Positions 18,760-27,250 of a stretch of 64,000 bases of DNA are shown here, piece after piece. The notes under the pieces were generated by a model. That model saw only the letters and a program-made list of their open reading frames with translations. It had not been told where the DNA came from and did not search any database. Source of the DNA: Streptomyces sp. PH10-H1 (GTDB taxonomy: Bacteria > Actinomycetota > Actinomycetes > Streptomycetales > Streptomycetaceae). Made by a program: the position numbers and the translations under genes. Positions within the stretch are counted from its first letter, which is position 1. Each line of letters begins with the position of its first letter. Where the stretch lies: positions 1-64,000 of the forward strand of contig NZ_JASISZ010000020.1 of the NCBI RefSeq assembly GCF_030063355.1, written 5' to 3'.

Positions 18760-19490
18760 CCAGTCTTCAGATCGCCGGCACTGTTCCGAAGGACCGGCTC
18801 CCGGTACAGGAGATCTTCGGGCCCGTCCCCCAGGGCGAGGGGCCGTACACGGGCAGATTCGCGTGCTTCATCCGCCTTGGCCAGTGCAACCTGCACTGTC
18901 CGCCCTGTGACTCGAAGCGGACGTGGGACACCAGCCGGTACGACCTGGCGCAGACGTGCCCGCCGCGCTCCGCCGAGGACGTCGTCGAGACCGCCGGTGA
19001 GCGCGGAGCCGGATCGGGGCTGACGGTGGTCTCCGGCGGTGAGCCGCTGCTGTGGCAGCGCACCGCGGCGTGGCACCAGATGCTCACGGCGCTGCCCGGG
19101 GACGTGCACATCGAGACCAACGGCACGATCTCCCCGAACGACTTCACCGCCGGTCGTGTCACCCACTTCAGCGTGTCCCCGAAGATCGGCCGCATGGGTG
19201 CGGCTGATCCCGCCAAGCGACGTATCCACCCCGCCGTCCTGGCCGACTTCGCCGATCTGGCGCGGCAGGGGAAGGCGGCTTTCAAGTTCGTGGCCGCCGA
19301 CGACGGCGAGGTCGAGGAGGCAGCTCAGCTCGTCCGGGAGAGCCAGATCCCCCACGGCCGTGTGTGGATCATGCCGCTGGGCGATGACGACGCCGCCTGG
19401 ACCGCTGCCGGCCGGAGCATCGTCGAGCGGGTCATGGACCACGGCTTCAACTTCTCCGGCCGTCTGCACCTGACCTTGGGGGTCCGATGA
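18756..19490 (+). CDS. queE: 7-carboxy-7-deazaguanine synthase QueE (radical SAM)
   Basis: About 244 residues from GTG 18756; ATG 18747 is an alternative. The radical SAM cluster motif is C44-x3-C48-x2-C51 (CNLHCPPC), preceded by the QueE signature PVPQGEGPYTGRFACFIRLG. VSGGEPLLW is the SAM-binding GGE motif. It converts CPH4 to 7-carboxy-7-deazaguanine using SAM and Mg. It is the third consecutive gene of the preQ0 pathway and overlaps both neighbours. Confidence 0.95.
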   Translation: MTSLQIAGTVPKDRLPVQEIFGPVPQGEGPYTGRFACFIRLGQCNLHCPPCDSKRTWDTSRYDLAQTCPPRSAEDVVETAGERGAGSGLTVVSGGEPLLWQRTAAWHQMLTALPGDVHIETNGTISPNDFTAGRVTHFSVSPKIGRMGAADPAKRRIHPAVLADFADLARQGKAAFKFVAADDGEVEEAAQLVRESQIPHGRVWIMPLGDDDAAWTAAGRSIVERVMDHGFNFSGRLHLTLGVR

Positions 19491-19969
19491 CCGCGCCCAC
19501 GGATAGCCGCCCCACCACCGGGAGGGCCACTGCGTCGCCGTGCGGTCTCGTAGTGGTCGGCTGCTCCCGGCGGAAACTCCCCGGCACGGAGCGAGTGCCT
19601 GCCCTCGAGCTCTACCAGGGCTGGTGCTTCCCTCAGCTGCGCGAGCGCGTCGCCGACCGCCCTGAATGCCGGGCCAGGACCCTGGTCTTGTCGGCCCGCC
19701 ACGGCCTGCTCGGCTCTGACGATTCGATCGCGCCGTACTACCAAGTGCTCACGCCTGAGAGGGCCTTGAGCCAGCGCGATCTCGTGAGCGCCGCGCTGGC
19801 CGAGCACCTGGAGCGGCACCCCGCCCGGGAGGCTCTGTTGCTCCTGGAGCCGCTGTACTTCCAGATGCTCGGGCTGCCGCCGCTGCCGGTCGTGCACGTG
19901 GTGAGCGATCCGATGGCGCACTGGCCGCAAGTCGAGCGCGTTCTGGACGGGTGGGGGTGGGCGGCGTGA
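19487..19969 (+). CDS. DUF6884/YaaA-like protein
   Basis: 160 residues. VVVGCSRRKL at residues 22-31 and LSARHGLLGSDDSIAPY at about 72-88 are the hallmark motifs of DUF6884 and the distantly related YaaA fold: a cysteine strand followed by S-x-x-K, then SA-x-HGLL and D-x-x-IxPY. Members often occur near phage or mobile nucleotide-modification genes. Here it sits between QueE and the phosphoribosyltransferase, overlapping both by four bases. Handling of a base or nucleotide intermediate is inference only. Confidence 0.8.
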   Translation: MTAPTDSRPTTGRATASPCGLVVVGCSRRKLPGTERVPALELYQGWCFPQLRERVADRPECRARTLVLSARHGLLGSDDSIAPYYQVLTPERALSQRDLVSAALAEHLERHPAREALLLLEPLYFQMLGLPPLPVVHVVSDPMAHWPQVERVLDGWGWAA

Positions 19970-20517
19970 CGCCCGCACACGGCGCCCGTGTTTTCGAGGG
20001 CGAGCGGATCTGGGCCATGAGCCAGGATGCCTTCCTCGCCGCAGCAGCGCTCATCGCGGCGCACGAGGCGAGCTTCGTTCCCGAACTCGTCGTCGGCCTC
20101 GCCCGCGGCGGGGTTCCCCTTGCCCAGGAGATCGGCCGCATCCTCGGCATCCCCGCCGTCGAGATCCGGGCCCGGCACAACGTCTCCGACCTGGTCGGCA
20201 TTCAGGCAACCGGCGAGGTCGAGGTGGACGAGGCGACTTTGCTGACCGCCGTCGCCGGGGCCGGGCGCGTTCTGGTCATTGACGACATCTGCGGCTCTGG
20301 CGCCACCCTGCAGACCGTCGCCGCACTGCTGACCGGCGCCGGTGTCGCGGCGCGCACCGCCGTGCTGTGCCGCAATGACGGTGCCGACTTCCCCCTGGAC
20401 ATCTGGGTGTGGTCGGTCGCCGACTGGGTCGCCTTCCCCTGGGAGGACCCGCCCCCGCCCGACAGCACCCCTCTGCCCCACCCCCAAAAGGTCCAGACCG
20501 CCCAGGAGACCCGGTGA
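19966..20517 (+). CDS. Type I phosphoribosyltransferase
   Basis: 183 residues from GTG 19966. The PRPP motif RVLVIDDICGSGATL (about residues 100-114) has the acidic pair and the G-x-G-A-T loop. The PPi loop is GLARGGVPLAQEI, and the C-terminal VADWVAFPWEDP is typical of guanine/xanthine-type PRTases. By position it should ribosylate preQ0 or a derivative to the 5'-phosphate, as proposed for ToyH. A purine salvage role is the alternative. Confidence 0.9.
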   Translation: MTPAHGARVFEGERIWAMSQDAFLAAAALIAAHEASFVPELVVGLARGGVPLAQEIGRILGIPAVEIRARHNVSDLVGIQATGEVEVDEATLLTAVAGAGRVLVIDDICGSGATLQTVAALLTGAGVAARTAVLCRNDGADFPLDIWVWSVADWVAFPWEDPPPPDSTPLPHPQKVQTAQETR

Positions 20518-21647
20518 CCAGCACCAGCATGCCCCGTACGATCGCCTTCGTCCTGTTCTCGTACGCGCCCGGCGAGCCGGCCGGGTACGAACGCGCCGTC
20601 GGCGCGCTCGCCGAGGGATGCCGCCAGCTCGGCATCATCCCGCTGGTCATCACCTCCGGACCGTCCCAGCCCGGGGATGCCGACCACCCGGACATGGTCC
20701 GCCTGTCCTCCCTGACCCTGCCCCGCCCGATCCTCAAACCCGACATCCTCGCCGCGCTCAAGAACCCCGAGCCGGTGCGCGCCGAGCTCCGGCAACTGCT
20801 CGCTGATCACCGGGCCGACGTCGTCGTCTGGGTGGACGCCCTGTACGGGCTGGGCTACCTCAACGCGGCACCCAACGGCGTGCCGACGATCTTGCAGGTC
20901 CACAAGGTCCGCGGCGACGACTACTTCGACCAGGCGATCGCCGCGGCCACGACCGTGTGCCCGATCAGCCCGTTCATGGAGAGCGAGGCCCGTGAGCAGG
21001 GCTACGACACTTCCGTCTGGACGATAGTGCCCAACGCCCTGTTCGCGCCTGCCGTGCCCGCCGAGCGGGAGGAGCGCGAGCGGTTCCGCACCGAAGGCCC
21101 TGTGCGGATCGTCTCCCGGGCCGAGCCGTACAAGGGGCTCGCCGAACTGCTGGAGGCGCTGCCGGCTGACTGGACCCGCAAGGTCGAACTCGTCCTGGCA
21201 GCAGCCGGGTTCGAGTACTGGCCGGGGATGCAGGACGAGGTCTTCGCCGCAGTCCACGCCGCCGCGGCCAAACGCCCCGACGTCGTCACCGTCCGCCAGG
21301 CACTGCCGTGGCAGGACGTCCAGCCGTTCTTCGCCCGCGCGGCGGCCACGATCATCGCCTCCTACGAGCCGGAGACGTTCTGCAACGCGGCAGCCGAGGC
21401 CATGTCCACCGGCGCCCCGGTCGTGGGCATCGGCATCGGCAACCTGCCCCACCTCGTCGGCCAGGGCGGAGTCATGGTGAGCGCCGAACAGGGCGCGAAC
21501 GGGATCTGGCCGGCCCTGTCCGAACTGCTGGAAGACACCGACCGGTACCACGAAGCCTCCCGCAACGCCGTCCTGCGCACCGCCTTCCACGCCCCCTCCG
21601 AAGTCGTCCGGCAGTTGCTCGCCACCGTCAACGCCCGTCCCCACTGA
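20514..21647 (+). CDS. GT4-family glycosyltransferase
   Basis: 377 residues from GTG 20514, with a GT-B fold. The C-terminal nucleotide-sugar motif is E-x7-E in SYEPETFCNAAAEAMSTGAP, and VRIVSRAEPYKGLAELLEAL is the first strand of the second Rossmann domain. GT4 enzymes are retaining transferases that include MshA and BshA. The adjacent PIG-L deacetylase suggests transfer of GlcNAc followed by deacetylation. The acceptor could be the 7-deazapurine nucleoside. There is no signal peptide, so it acts in the cytoplasm. Confidence 0.88.
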   Translation: MTSTSMPRTIAFVLFSYAPGEPAGYERAVGALAEGCRQLGIIPLVITSGPSQPGDADHPDMVRLSSLTLPRPILKPDILAALKNPEPVRAELRQLLADHRADVVVWVDALYGLGYLNAAPNGVPTILQVHKVRGDDYFDQAIAAATTVCPISPFMESEAREQGYDTSVWTIVPNALFAPAVPAEREERERFRTEGPVRIVSRAEPYKGLAELLEALPADWTRKVELVLAAAGFEYWPGMQDEVFAAVHAAAAKRPDVVTVRQALPWQDVQPFFARAAATIIASYEPETFCNAAAEAMSTGAPVVGIGIGNLPHLVGQGGVMVSAEQGANGIWPALSELLEDTDRYHEASRNAVLRTAFHAPSEVVRQLLATVNARPH

Positions 21648-21719
21648 ACCCAAGCGTCACCCCGTGCAGCCGCCCCTACCGGGCGGCCCCGTTCCGCTCC
21701 CACGGCAAGAGGAGAACAG

Positions 21720-22406
21720 ATGGTCCTCGGACTGCCCCCCGGCGACAGCGTGCTCGTCGTCTCCCCGCATCTCGACGACGACGCCCTCGGCGCCGGCGGC
21801 ACAATCGCCCGGCTCACAGCCGACGGCATCGACGTCCACGTCCTCACCGTCGTCTGCCGCACCCACCCCGGCAGCGACCCCAAAATCCGCATGGCCGAGT
21901 TCGACGAGGCGTGCACCGTGCTCGGCGTCACCTCGCACCACACTGCCTGGGTCGACACCGGCGGCGCCACCAACCCCGGCGCTCGCATGGCAGAGTTGGT
22001 CCACCTCATCGAGGCCGGCCCCCGACTCAGCCTGCGCCAGCTGCGCCCGACCGGCCTGCTCATCCCGGCCGCCGGCTCCTTCCACCAGGATCACCAGGCC
22101 GTCCACACCGCCGCGATCGCCGCAGCCCGCCCCTCCGCGTACGCTCCCCGGATCGTGCTGGGCTACGTCGGCCCCGAGGACACCGCCTGGGCGCAGCACG
22201 GGTCACCCGCCCGGCGGCCAGTCGCCGTGGACATCTCCGGCGTATGGGAGACGAAGGCCAAAGCACTCACCTGCTACAGCAGCCAGCTGCGCGAGGCGCC
22301 GCACCCCCGCTCACTGGCCACCATCCGGGCGATGGACACCGCGGCCGGCTCCTCCGTCGGAACCGCGATGGCCGAACTCCTCACCGTCTACCGGTTGGTG
22401 GCGTGA
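21720..22406 (+). CDS. PIG-L/LmbE family zinc N-deacetylase
   Basis: 228 residues. The zinc motif PHLDDDALGAGG is at residues 17-28, and the third ligand and catalytic region is SFHQDHQAVHTAA. The family removes acetyl from N-acetylglucosaminyl groups (MshB, BshB, antibiotic deacetylases). The start ATG 21720 follows GAGGAGAAC. It lies 72 bases after the GT4 gene, the only sizeable gap in this part of the run. An MshA/MshB-like pair acting on a cluster-specific acceptor is inferred. Confidence 0.92.
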   Translation: MVLGLPPGDSVLVVSPHLDDDALGAGGTIARLTADGIDVHVLTVVCRTHPGSDPKIRMAEFDEACTVLGVTSHHTAWVDTGGATNPGARMAELVHLIEAGPRLSLRQLRPTGLLIPAAGSFHQDHQAVHTAAIAAARPSAYAPRIVLGYVGPEDTAWAQHGSPARRPVAVDISGVWETKAKALTCYSSQLREAPHPRSLATIRAMDTAAGSSVGTAMAELLTVYRLVA

Positions 22407-23137
22407 TGGGCCGTGTCCTGGTCGCCCACCAGCCCGCCTACTGGCCGTGGTGCGGATACTTCTCCCGTCTCCTGGACGTCGAGGAGCTCGTCCTGCTCGA
22501 TCACGTTCAGTTCGCGGAGCGCGGCTGGCAGCACCGCAACTCCGTCGCCGGCCGGGACGGACGTCCGGTACGACTGATCGTCCCGGTGCGCCGCGCCTTC
22601 GGCCAGCGCCTGGTGGACGTGGAGATCGCGGAGCCGGACTTCGCCCGCCGCCACTGGCGCACCCTGAGCGACTCCTACCGGCGCGCCCCGCACTTCGCGC
22701 GCTACGCCGACCAGTTGGAGGAACTGTACGTCCGCCGCTGGACGCGCCTGGTCGACTTGAACGAGGCCGTCACCCGCGTGATCCTGGCCACTCTCGGCCT
22801 CGACGTGACCGTCACGCGCACGAGCATCACGCCGCCAGCCGGCACGAAGACCGGCGCGCTGGTGGATCTGTGCCGCCGGCACGGCGCCGACGTGCTGCGG
22901 GTCGGTACCGGAGCAACCGTCTACCTCGACGCGGATCTGCTGAGCGAGGCTGGCATCCGGGTCGAGGTCGCGACCTACGCCCACGCCCCCTACGGGTGCG
23001 CCCGGAACCGGCCCGCCAGGCTGTCCGTGCTGGACCTGCTGATGTACGAGGGCCCCCGCGCCCGCGCGGTCCTGACGGCCGGCGCCCGTACCTCCTCCTT
23101 CGTCTTCCATCCCGAGCGGCACGAGGTGAACGCATGA
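22406..23137 (+). CDS. WbqC-family protein
   Basis: 243 residues. The start is diagnostic: VLVAHQPAYWPWCGYFSRLL, with HVQFAERGWQHRN following, both conserved in the WbqC family (PF08889). Members occur in aminosugar, O-antigen and specialised metabolite clusters and are linked to acylation or modification of aminosugars; the chemistry is poorly defined. Its place after a deacetylase and before an aminotransferase supports a role in sugar tailoring. It overlaps both neighbours. Confidence 0.88.
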   Translation: MGRVLVAHQPAYWPWCGYFSRLLDVEELVLLDHVQFAERGWQHRNSVAGRDGRPVRLIVPVRRAFGQRLVDVEIAEPDFARRHWRTLSDSYRRAPHFARYADQLEELYVRRWTRLVDLNEAVTRVILATLGLDVTVTRTSITPPAGTKTGALVDLCRRHGADVLRVGTGATVYLDADLLSEAGIRVEVATYAHAPYGCARNRPARLSVLDLLMYEGPRARAVLTAGARTSSFVFHPERHEVNA

Positions 23138-23757
23138 CGATCGAGCTGACCTCCGGGCCGACGGCCGTACCTGTCCCCTCGGGGCGCATCGACCAGAGGC
23201 GGGTGGCGGACCTGTACCGACAGTTGCTGACGGAACTGGGCGAGGACCCCGACCGCAACGGGTTGAAGGACACCCCGCAACGGGTGGCCCGCTGGTGGGC
23301 AGAGTTCCTCGAGCACGACCCAGGCCGCACGGACACGACCTTCGAGCACGACGCGATCCGCGCCGACGGCGACGAGCTCGTCATCGTGTCCGGCATCGTC
23401 GTGCACTCGTTGTGCGAACACCACCTCCAGGGCATGGAGCTCACCGTCACCGCGGGATACCGCCCGCACGGGCGGGTCCTGGGCCTGTCCAAGATCGCCC
23501 GTATCGCCCAGTCGCACGGTCACCGGCTGCAACTGCAGGAACGCATCATGAACGGCATCGCCGAGGACCTGATGAAGACCAGCGGCTCCCCGGACGTCGC
23601 GGTGGCCGCCACCGGCACCCACTCGTGCATGAGCGCCCGCGGCGTCCGCGCGACCGGCGCGGCGACGACCACGACCAGTACCCACGGCGCCTTCGCCCCC
23701 GGAGGCACACTCGGGAGCCTGTTCCTGGACCTCGCGGTGAAGGGAGCCGCCCGATGA
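23134..23757 (+). CDS. folE: GTP cyclohydrolase I FolE
   Basis: 207 residues. The zinc ligands C94 (SLCEHHL) and H163/C165 (THSCMSARG) are in place, and LGLSKIARIAQ and GHRLQLQERI are family blocks. It converts GTP to dihydroneopterin triphosphate, the first step toward preQ0. A dedicated copy inside the cluster means the pathway does not rely on the folate enzyme, as with ToyD. ATGA overlaps occur on both sides. Confidence 0.95.
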   Translation: MTIELTSGPTAVPVPSGRIDQRRVADLYRQLLTELGEDPDRNGLKDTPQRVARWWAEFLEHDPGRTDTTFEHDAIRADGDELVIVSGIVVHSLCEHHLQGMELTVTAGYRPHGRVLGLSKIARIAQSHGHRLQLQERIMNGIAEDLMKTSGSPDVAVAATGTHSCMSARGVRATGAATTTTSTHGAFAPGGTLGSLFLDLAVKGAAR

Positions 23758-24416
23758 CCGCGCCGCGCCCGGCACCGCTGTGGGTGACGCTTGAAGGCGC
23801 CAACGGAGTCGGCAAGACCCGCCTCGCCGCGCGGCTGCGCGAGCAGGTCGACGGAGCAGTGGTGCTCGACGAGCTGCCCGACGCGGCGCCGGAACGGCTT
23901 CCTGGAAAGGTGATCGCAGCGCTCGCCGAGGGAGGCGACCCCTTCCTGCGCACGGGGCACCCGCTGACCGAGACGCTCGCGCTGCTCGGCCTCGCCGTGC
24001 GCCGCCGTGAGGAAGCGCCCGCAGCGGCAGTGGTCATCGAGGACCGCGGGTGCGACAGCGTCGCCGTCTACCAGTCCCTCACCCTTGCCGAGCGCGACGG
24101 CAGCGACCCCTACCCCATCGCTCGTCGCCTGCTCGCCATGGCCGACCGCTGGCGCCCGCGCAGCGACCTCACCGTGCTCCTCACGAATGACGAGACCACC
24201 CGCCGAGCCCAGTGGGCCGCACGGCTTGGCCGGCCCCTGACCCGCGACGAACACCACCGCGCGGTCGCGGTCGCCCAGTTGCACGCACGCATCGCCGGTG
24301 AGGAACCGGACCGTTACCTGGTCCTCGACATCGCCGAACTGACCACCGCACAGGCCCTATCCGTCCTGACGGGCGCCGTCGCGGCGCTCACATCCCCGGC
24401 AGGAGCCTCCACATGA
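23754..24416 (+). CDS. Thymidylate-kinase-like nucleotide kinase (copy 1)
   Basis: 220 residues. The Walker A motif is LEGANGVGKTRLA (about residues 13-25). The family D-R signature is in VIEDRGCDSVAVYQS, and the lid-like region is RRAQWAARLGRPLTRDE. It shares the unusual block ...IAALAEGGDPFLRTGHP with the kinase at 27251, so the two are paralogues. It probably phosphorylates a nucleoside monophosphate or similar. Housekeeping Tmk would not be expected in duplicate here. It overlaps folE and the radical SAM gene. Confidence 0.82.
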   Translation: MTAPRPAPLWVTLEGANGVGKTRLAARLREQVDGAVVLDELPDAAPERLPGKVIAALAEGGDPFLRTGHPLTETLALLGLAVRRREEAPAAAVVIEDRGCDSVAVYQSLTLAERDGSDPYPIARRLLAMADRWRPRSDLTVLLTNDETTRRAQWAARLGRPLTRDEHHRAVAVAQLHARIAGEEPDRYLVLDIAELTTAQALSVLTGAVAALTSPAGAST

Positions 24417-25456
24417 ACCCTGACCGACCGATCACCCTGCTGTGGTCGCTGCGCAGCCTGTGCGATCTGGCCTGCCCGAGCTGCTACTTCGGCGACCCGC
24501 TGATCCACCAGATCAAGCCTCCGACGAAGGTCGGGCAGCTGTCTCACATCTCCCCCAACGACCTCAAGCGCCGCGAGGTCCTCGCCTTCGTCCGCACGCT
24601 CAAGGACTCCGCGGTCGGCAGGATCTTCGTCGCCGGCGGCGAGCCGCTGAACTGGCCCGGCATCCTTGAAACCCTCAAGATCATCAGAGAGGCCGGGATC
24701 GAGGTCATCGTCTGCACCAACGGCATCCCCCTGACCCGCCCGGTCATGCTCCAGTCACTGCTCGAGGTCGGCATCGACTCCGCATCGGTCTCCCTGGACT
24801 CCACCGACCCGGCGTTCAACGACTGGATGCGACCGGACCCGAAGGGCGAGCACGGCTGGCAGGACGTCGTGGACGGCATCCGTGCCCTCCTCGCCGCCCG
24901 CGCCGTCGATGGGCCCCGGGTCGGCATCTACACGGTGATCACCCGCCTCAATATCGACCAGGTCCCCGCGATGGGCCGGTTCGCCGCCGAACTCGGCGTC
25001 GACTACTACGTCCCGCAACCCATCGCCCTGGAAGACGACCACATCCACCACGAGCAACTGTCGCTGCGCCCCGAGGACACCGGCGCCCTCCGTGATGCCT
25101 TCGCCGAGCTGTACGCGGCGAACCTTCCCCTGACGCTCCCGGTCGGCACCTACCCCGGCCAGGTCACCGCCGGGGTCCCTCGGACGACCTCCACGGTGAA
25201 GGGCTGCTTCGGTGGGCGCACGCTCCACTTCGTCCAGCCCGACGGCACGATCTGGGACTGCGTCTCCTCCCTGCGGATCAACGCCACCCCCGCCTCGGCC
25301 CACCGCACCATCCGCGGACAGAGCGCCGCGAAACTGTTCCCCGCCCCGACCGGCTGCGCGAGCGATTGCCCGCTGGCCTCCTACGAGTGCGTCAACATGT
25401 GGCCGCTCATGGACTTTGACCGCATCCTCACCCCGGCCTCCAGGAGCGCCGCATGA
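24413..25456 (+). CDS. Radical SAM enzyme with SPASM-like C-terminus
   Basis: 347 residues. The cluster motif is C-x3-C-x2-C (CDLACPSCYF, about residues 17-26), the SAM motif is FVAGGEPLNWPG, and the strand/turn SVSLDSTD follows. The C-terminal part has further cysteines (KGCFGG, IWDCVSS, CASDCPLASYEC) suited to auxiliary clusters. It resembles SPASM-type enzymes acting on sugars or peptides rather than viperin. In context it may epimerise or dehydrogenate the sugar before the aminotransferase acts; this is inference. Confidence 0.85.
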   Translation: MNPDRPITLLWSLRSLCDLACPSCYFGDPLIHQIKPPTKVGQLSHISPNDLKRREVLAFVRTLKDSAVGRIFVAGGEPLNWPGILETLKIIREAGIEVIVCTNGIPLTRPVMLQSLLEVGIDSASVSLDSTDPAFNDWMRPDPKGEHGWQDVVDGIRALLAARAVDGPRVGIYTVITRLNIDQVPAMGRFAAELGVDYYVPQPIALEDDHIHHEQLSLRPEDTGALRDAFAELYAANLPLTLPVGTYPGQVTAGVPRTTSTVKGCFGGRTLHFVQPDGTIWDCVSSLRINATPASAHRTIRGQSAAKLFPAPTGCASDCPLASYECVNMWPLMDFDRILTPASRSAA

Positions 25457-26568
25457 CCCTCATCCCCGCCGCCCCGTCCGCGGCCACCACGCGTACCACC
25501 GCGCTGGGCCGCATGGCCGAGATGCTGGACCGCGGCCCCGATCCCGCAGGCGACGAGCACGCCCGCGCGCTCGAGGCCGAACTCGCCGAGCGCTTCGGCA
25601 CGGCCCACGCCGTCGCCGTCGCCAGCGGCACCGCAGCACTGCACACCTCCCTCGCCGCATACGGCATCGGTCAGGGGGACGAGGTCCTGGTGCCGGGCGC
25701 GAGCGTGGTGATGACCATCGTCGCGATCCGGCTCACCGGCGCCGTGCCGGTCCTGGTGGACTCCGTGGGAGGCGACCTGGACTTCGACGACCTCATCGCC
25801 AAGACGACTCCACGGACCAAGGCGGTCCTGCCCGTGCACCTGGCCGGCCGGTGTGCCGACCTGGCTCGCTTGACCGCGTACTGCGCCGACCGCGATCTGC
25901 GGCTGATCGAGGACGCCTGCCAGGCCCAGGGCACCCGCTACGACGGCAGGTGGGTGGGCACCTTCGGGAACGCGGGCTGCTTCTCCGGGAAGGACGGCAA
26001 GCTGCTGTGGTGCAAGGAGGGCGGCTACATCCTCACCGACGATGAGGCGTTCGCCGCCCGGGCCCGGAGCTTTGTCACCCACGGGTTCCTGCCCGCCCCC
26101 GGCCAGCCGGCCGGTAGCCGCACGGGCCACAACTACCGGCTGCCCGAGCCGTGCGCCATCATCGCCCGCGGCAACCTCGCACGGTTCGACGAACTCCTCG
26201 CGCTGCGCCGGCGGCAGACCCGGCAGCTGGTCGACGACGGCGCTCACGCTCCCGGCCTCACCCCGATCGAACCGGACGGGCGCCACGAGTGGAACGGCTA
26301 CGCCCCGCTGTTCCACGTGGCGTTGGAACGGCCCCGCGACTTCTGCGTCCGCCTGACCGAGCGGGGCGTGCCCAACTCGGTGGGCACCTACGGCCTGACG
26401 ACCGCCGACCGGCTGCCCTCCCTCAAGGACCTGGCCCTGTCCGAGTGCCCCTCTGCCCGGACCGACCTCGACACCACCCTGGCGGTCGTTGTCCACGAAG
26501 GAGACAGCGACACGCGCCTCGCCGAGATGGCGCACATCATCACCGAGGAGGCACGCCAGTGGCGTTGA
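25453..26568 (+). CDS. DegT/DnrJ/EryC1-family PLP aminotransferase
   Basis: 371 residues. AVAVASGTAALHTSLAAYGI and GDEVLVPGASVVMT are the PLP-phosphate cup blocks; RLIEDACQAQGTRYDGR carries the Asp that pairs with the pyridine nitrogen. FSGKDGKLL sits at the usual lysine position. The family transaminates keto-sugars or acts as cyclitol aminotransferase. Coupled with the radical SAM enzyme, it suggests an aminosugar or aminocyclitol unit in the product. ATGA overlap upstream; the stop overlaps the exonuclease start by ten bases. Confidence 0.9.
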   Translation: MTLIPAAPSAATTRTTALGRMAEMLDRGPDPAGDEHARALEAELAERFGTAHAVAVASGTAALHTSLAAYGIGQGDEVLVPGASVVMTIVAIRLTGAVPVLVDSVGGDLDFDDLIAKTTPRTKAVLPVHLAGRCADLARLTAYCADRDLRLIEDACQAQGTRYDGRWVGTFGNAGCFSGKDGKLLWCKEGGYILTDDEAFAARARSFVTHGFLPAPGQPAGSRTGHNYRLPEPCAIIARGNLARFDELLALRRRQTRQLVDDGAHAPGLTPIEPDGRHEWNGYAPLFHVALERPRDFCVRLTERGVPNSVGTYGLTTADRLPSLKDLALSECPSARTDLDTTLAVVVHEGDSDTRLAEMAHIITEEARQWR

Positions 26569-27230
26569 CCGACCCTGCACTGCTCGCGACGACGTTCGTA
26601 GGCGTCGACTTCGAGACGCTCAACCCGGCCGGCCGCCGGCCGGAGCCGATCGAGGTCGCCGCCATCGCCGGGAAGCTGACCGCCGACGGCACCTGGCAGG
26701 AGGACGGCCGGTTCGAACGGCTCATCCGCCCCCCGGACGGTGTGCCCTTCACCTCCTTCGACACCGGACAGACCGGCATCACCGCCGCGATGATCCAACA
26801 GGCCGGCAGCGCCGACGCGACTCTCGCAGCGCTGGAGGAATTGCTCGCACACCCCCCGTACGTCCTGGTCGCGCACAACGCCCCCTACGAGGCCGGGCTC
26901 ATCCACGACCGCGAGCCGTCCTGCCCGCGTCTGGCGCGCCTGCCGCTGCTCGACACGGTGCGCCTGGCCCGGACCGCCTACCCCGACCTTCCCCGCCACC
27001 GCCTCGACGACGTGCTGCGCCACCTGGACGTGCCACCCCCAGCCGGCCGGCACCGCGCCATGCCCGACGTAGCCGCCACGTGCCAAACCTTCGCGCGGAT
27101 CGTGACCGACGGGGCACGGGCCGGCCGCTGGTCGACCCTCGCCGACCTGCACCGCGTGGCCGGCATCCAGCCGAAGGCCGTGCAGGATGACGCCGCGGCC
27201 GCCGCCCCCCAGCAGGACTCCCTGTTCTGA
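26559..27230 (+). CDS. DnaQ-like DEDDh 3'-5' exonuclease
   Basis: 223 residues from GTG 26559. ExoI is GVDFETLN, ExoII is in LVAHNAPYEAGLIHD and ExoIII is HRAMPDVAATCQTF, with the histidine five residues before the aspartate. ExoII has Glu where Asp is usual, so activity may be altered. Its presence inside a biosynthetic run is odd. It could hydrolyse nucleotide-like intermediates or clear misincorporated analogues from nucleic acid as self-protection; both are inference. Confidence 0.85.
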   Translation: MALTDPALLATTFVGVDFETLNPAGRRPEPIEVAAIAGKLTADGTWQEDGRFERLIRPPDGVPFTSFDTGQTGITAAMIQQAGSADATLAALEELLAHPPYVLVAHNAPYEAGLIHDREPSCPRLARLPLLDTVRLARTAYPDLPRHRLDDVLRHLDVPPPAGRHRAMPDVAATCQTFARIVTDGARAGRWSTLADLHRVAGIQPKAVQDDAAAAAPQQDSLF

Positions 27231-27250
27231 CCGGAAAGGAGACACCCAGC

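Noticed and set aside
21308..22405. Long in-frame extension upstream of the WbqC gene
   Set aside because: It overlaps the GT4 and PIG-L genes completely. ATG 22406 overlaps the PIG-L stop and begins the conserved WbqC N-terminus.
24413..25456. Viperin-type (ddhNTP) radical SAM enzyme, suggested by the adjacent nucleotide kinase
   Set aside because: The sequence around the CDLACPSC motif and the cysteine-rich SPASM-like C-terminus do not fit viperins.
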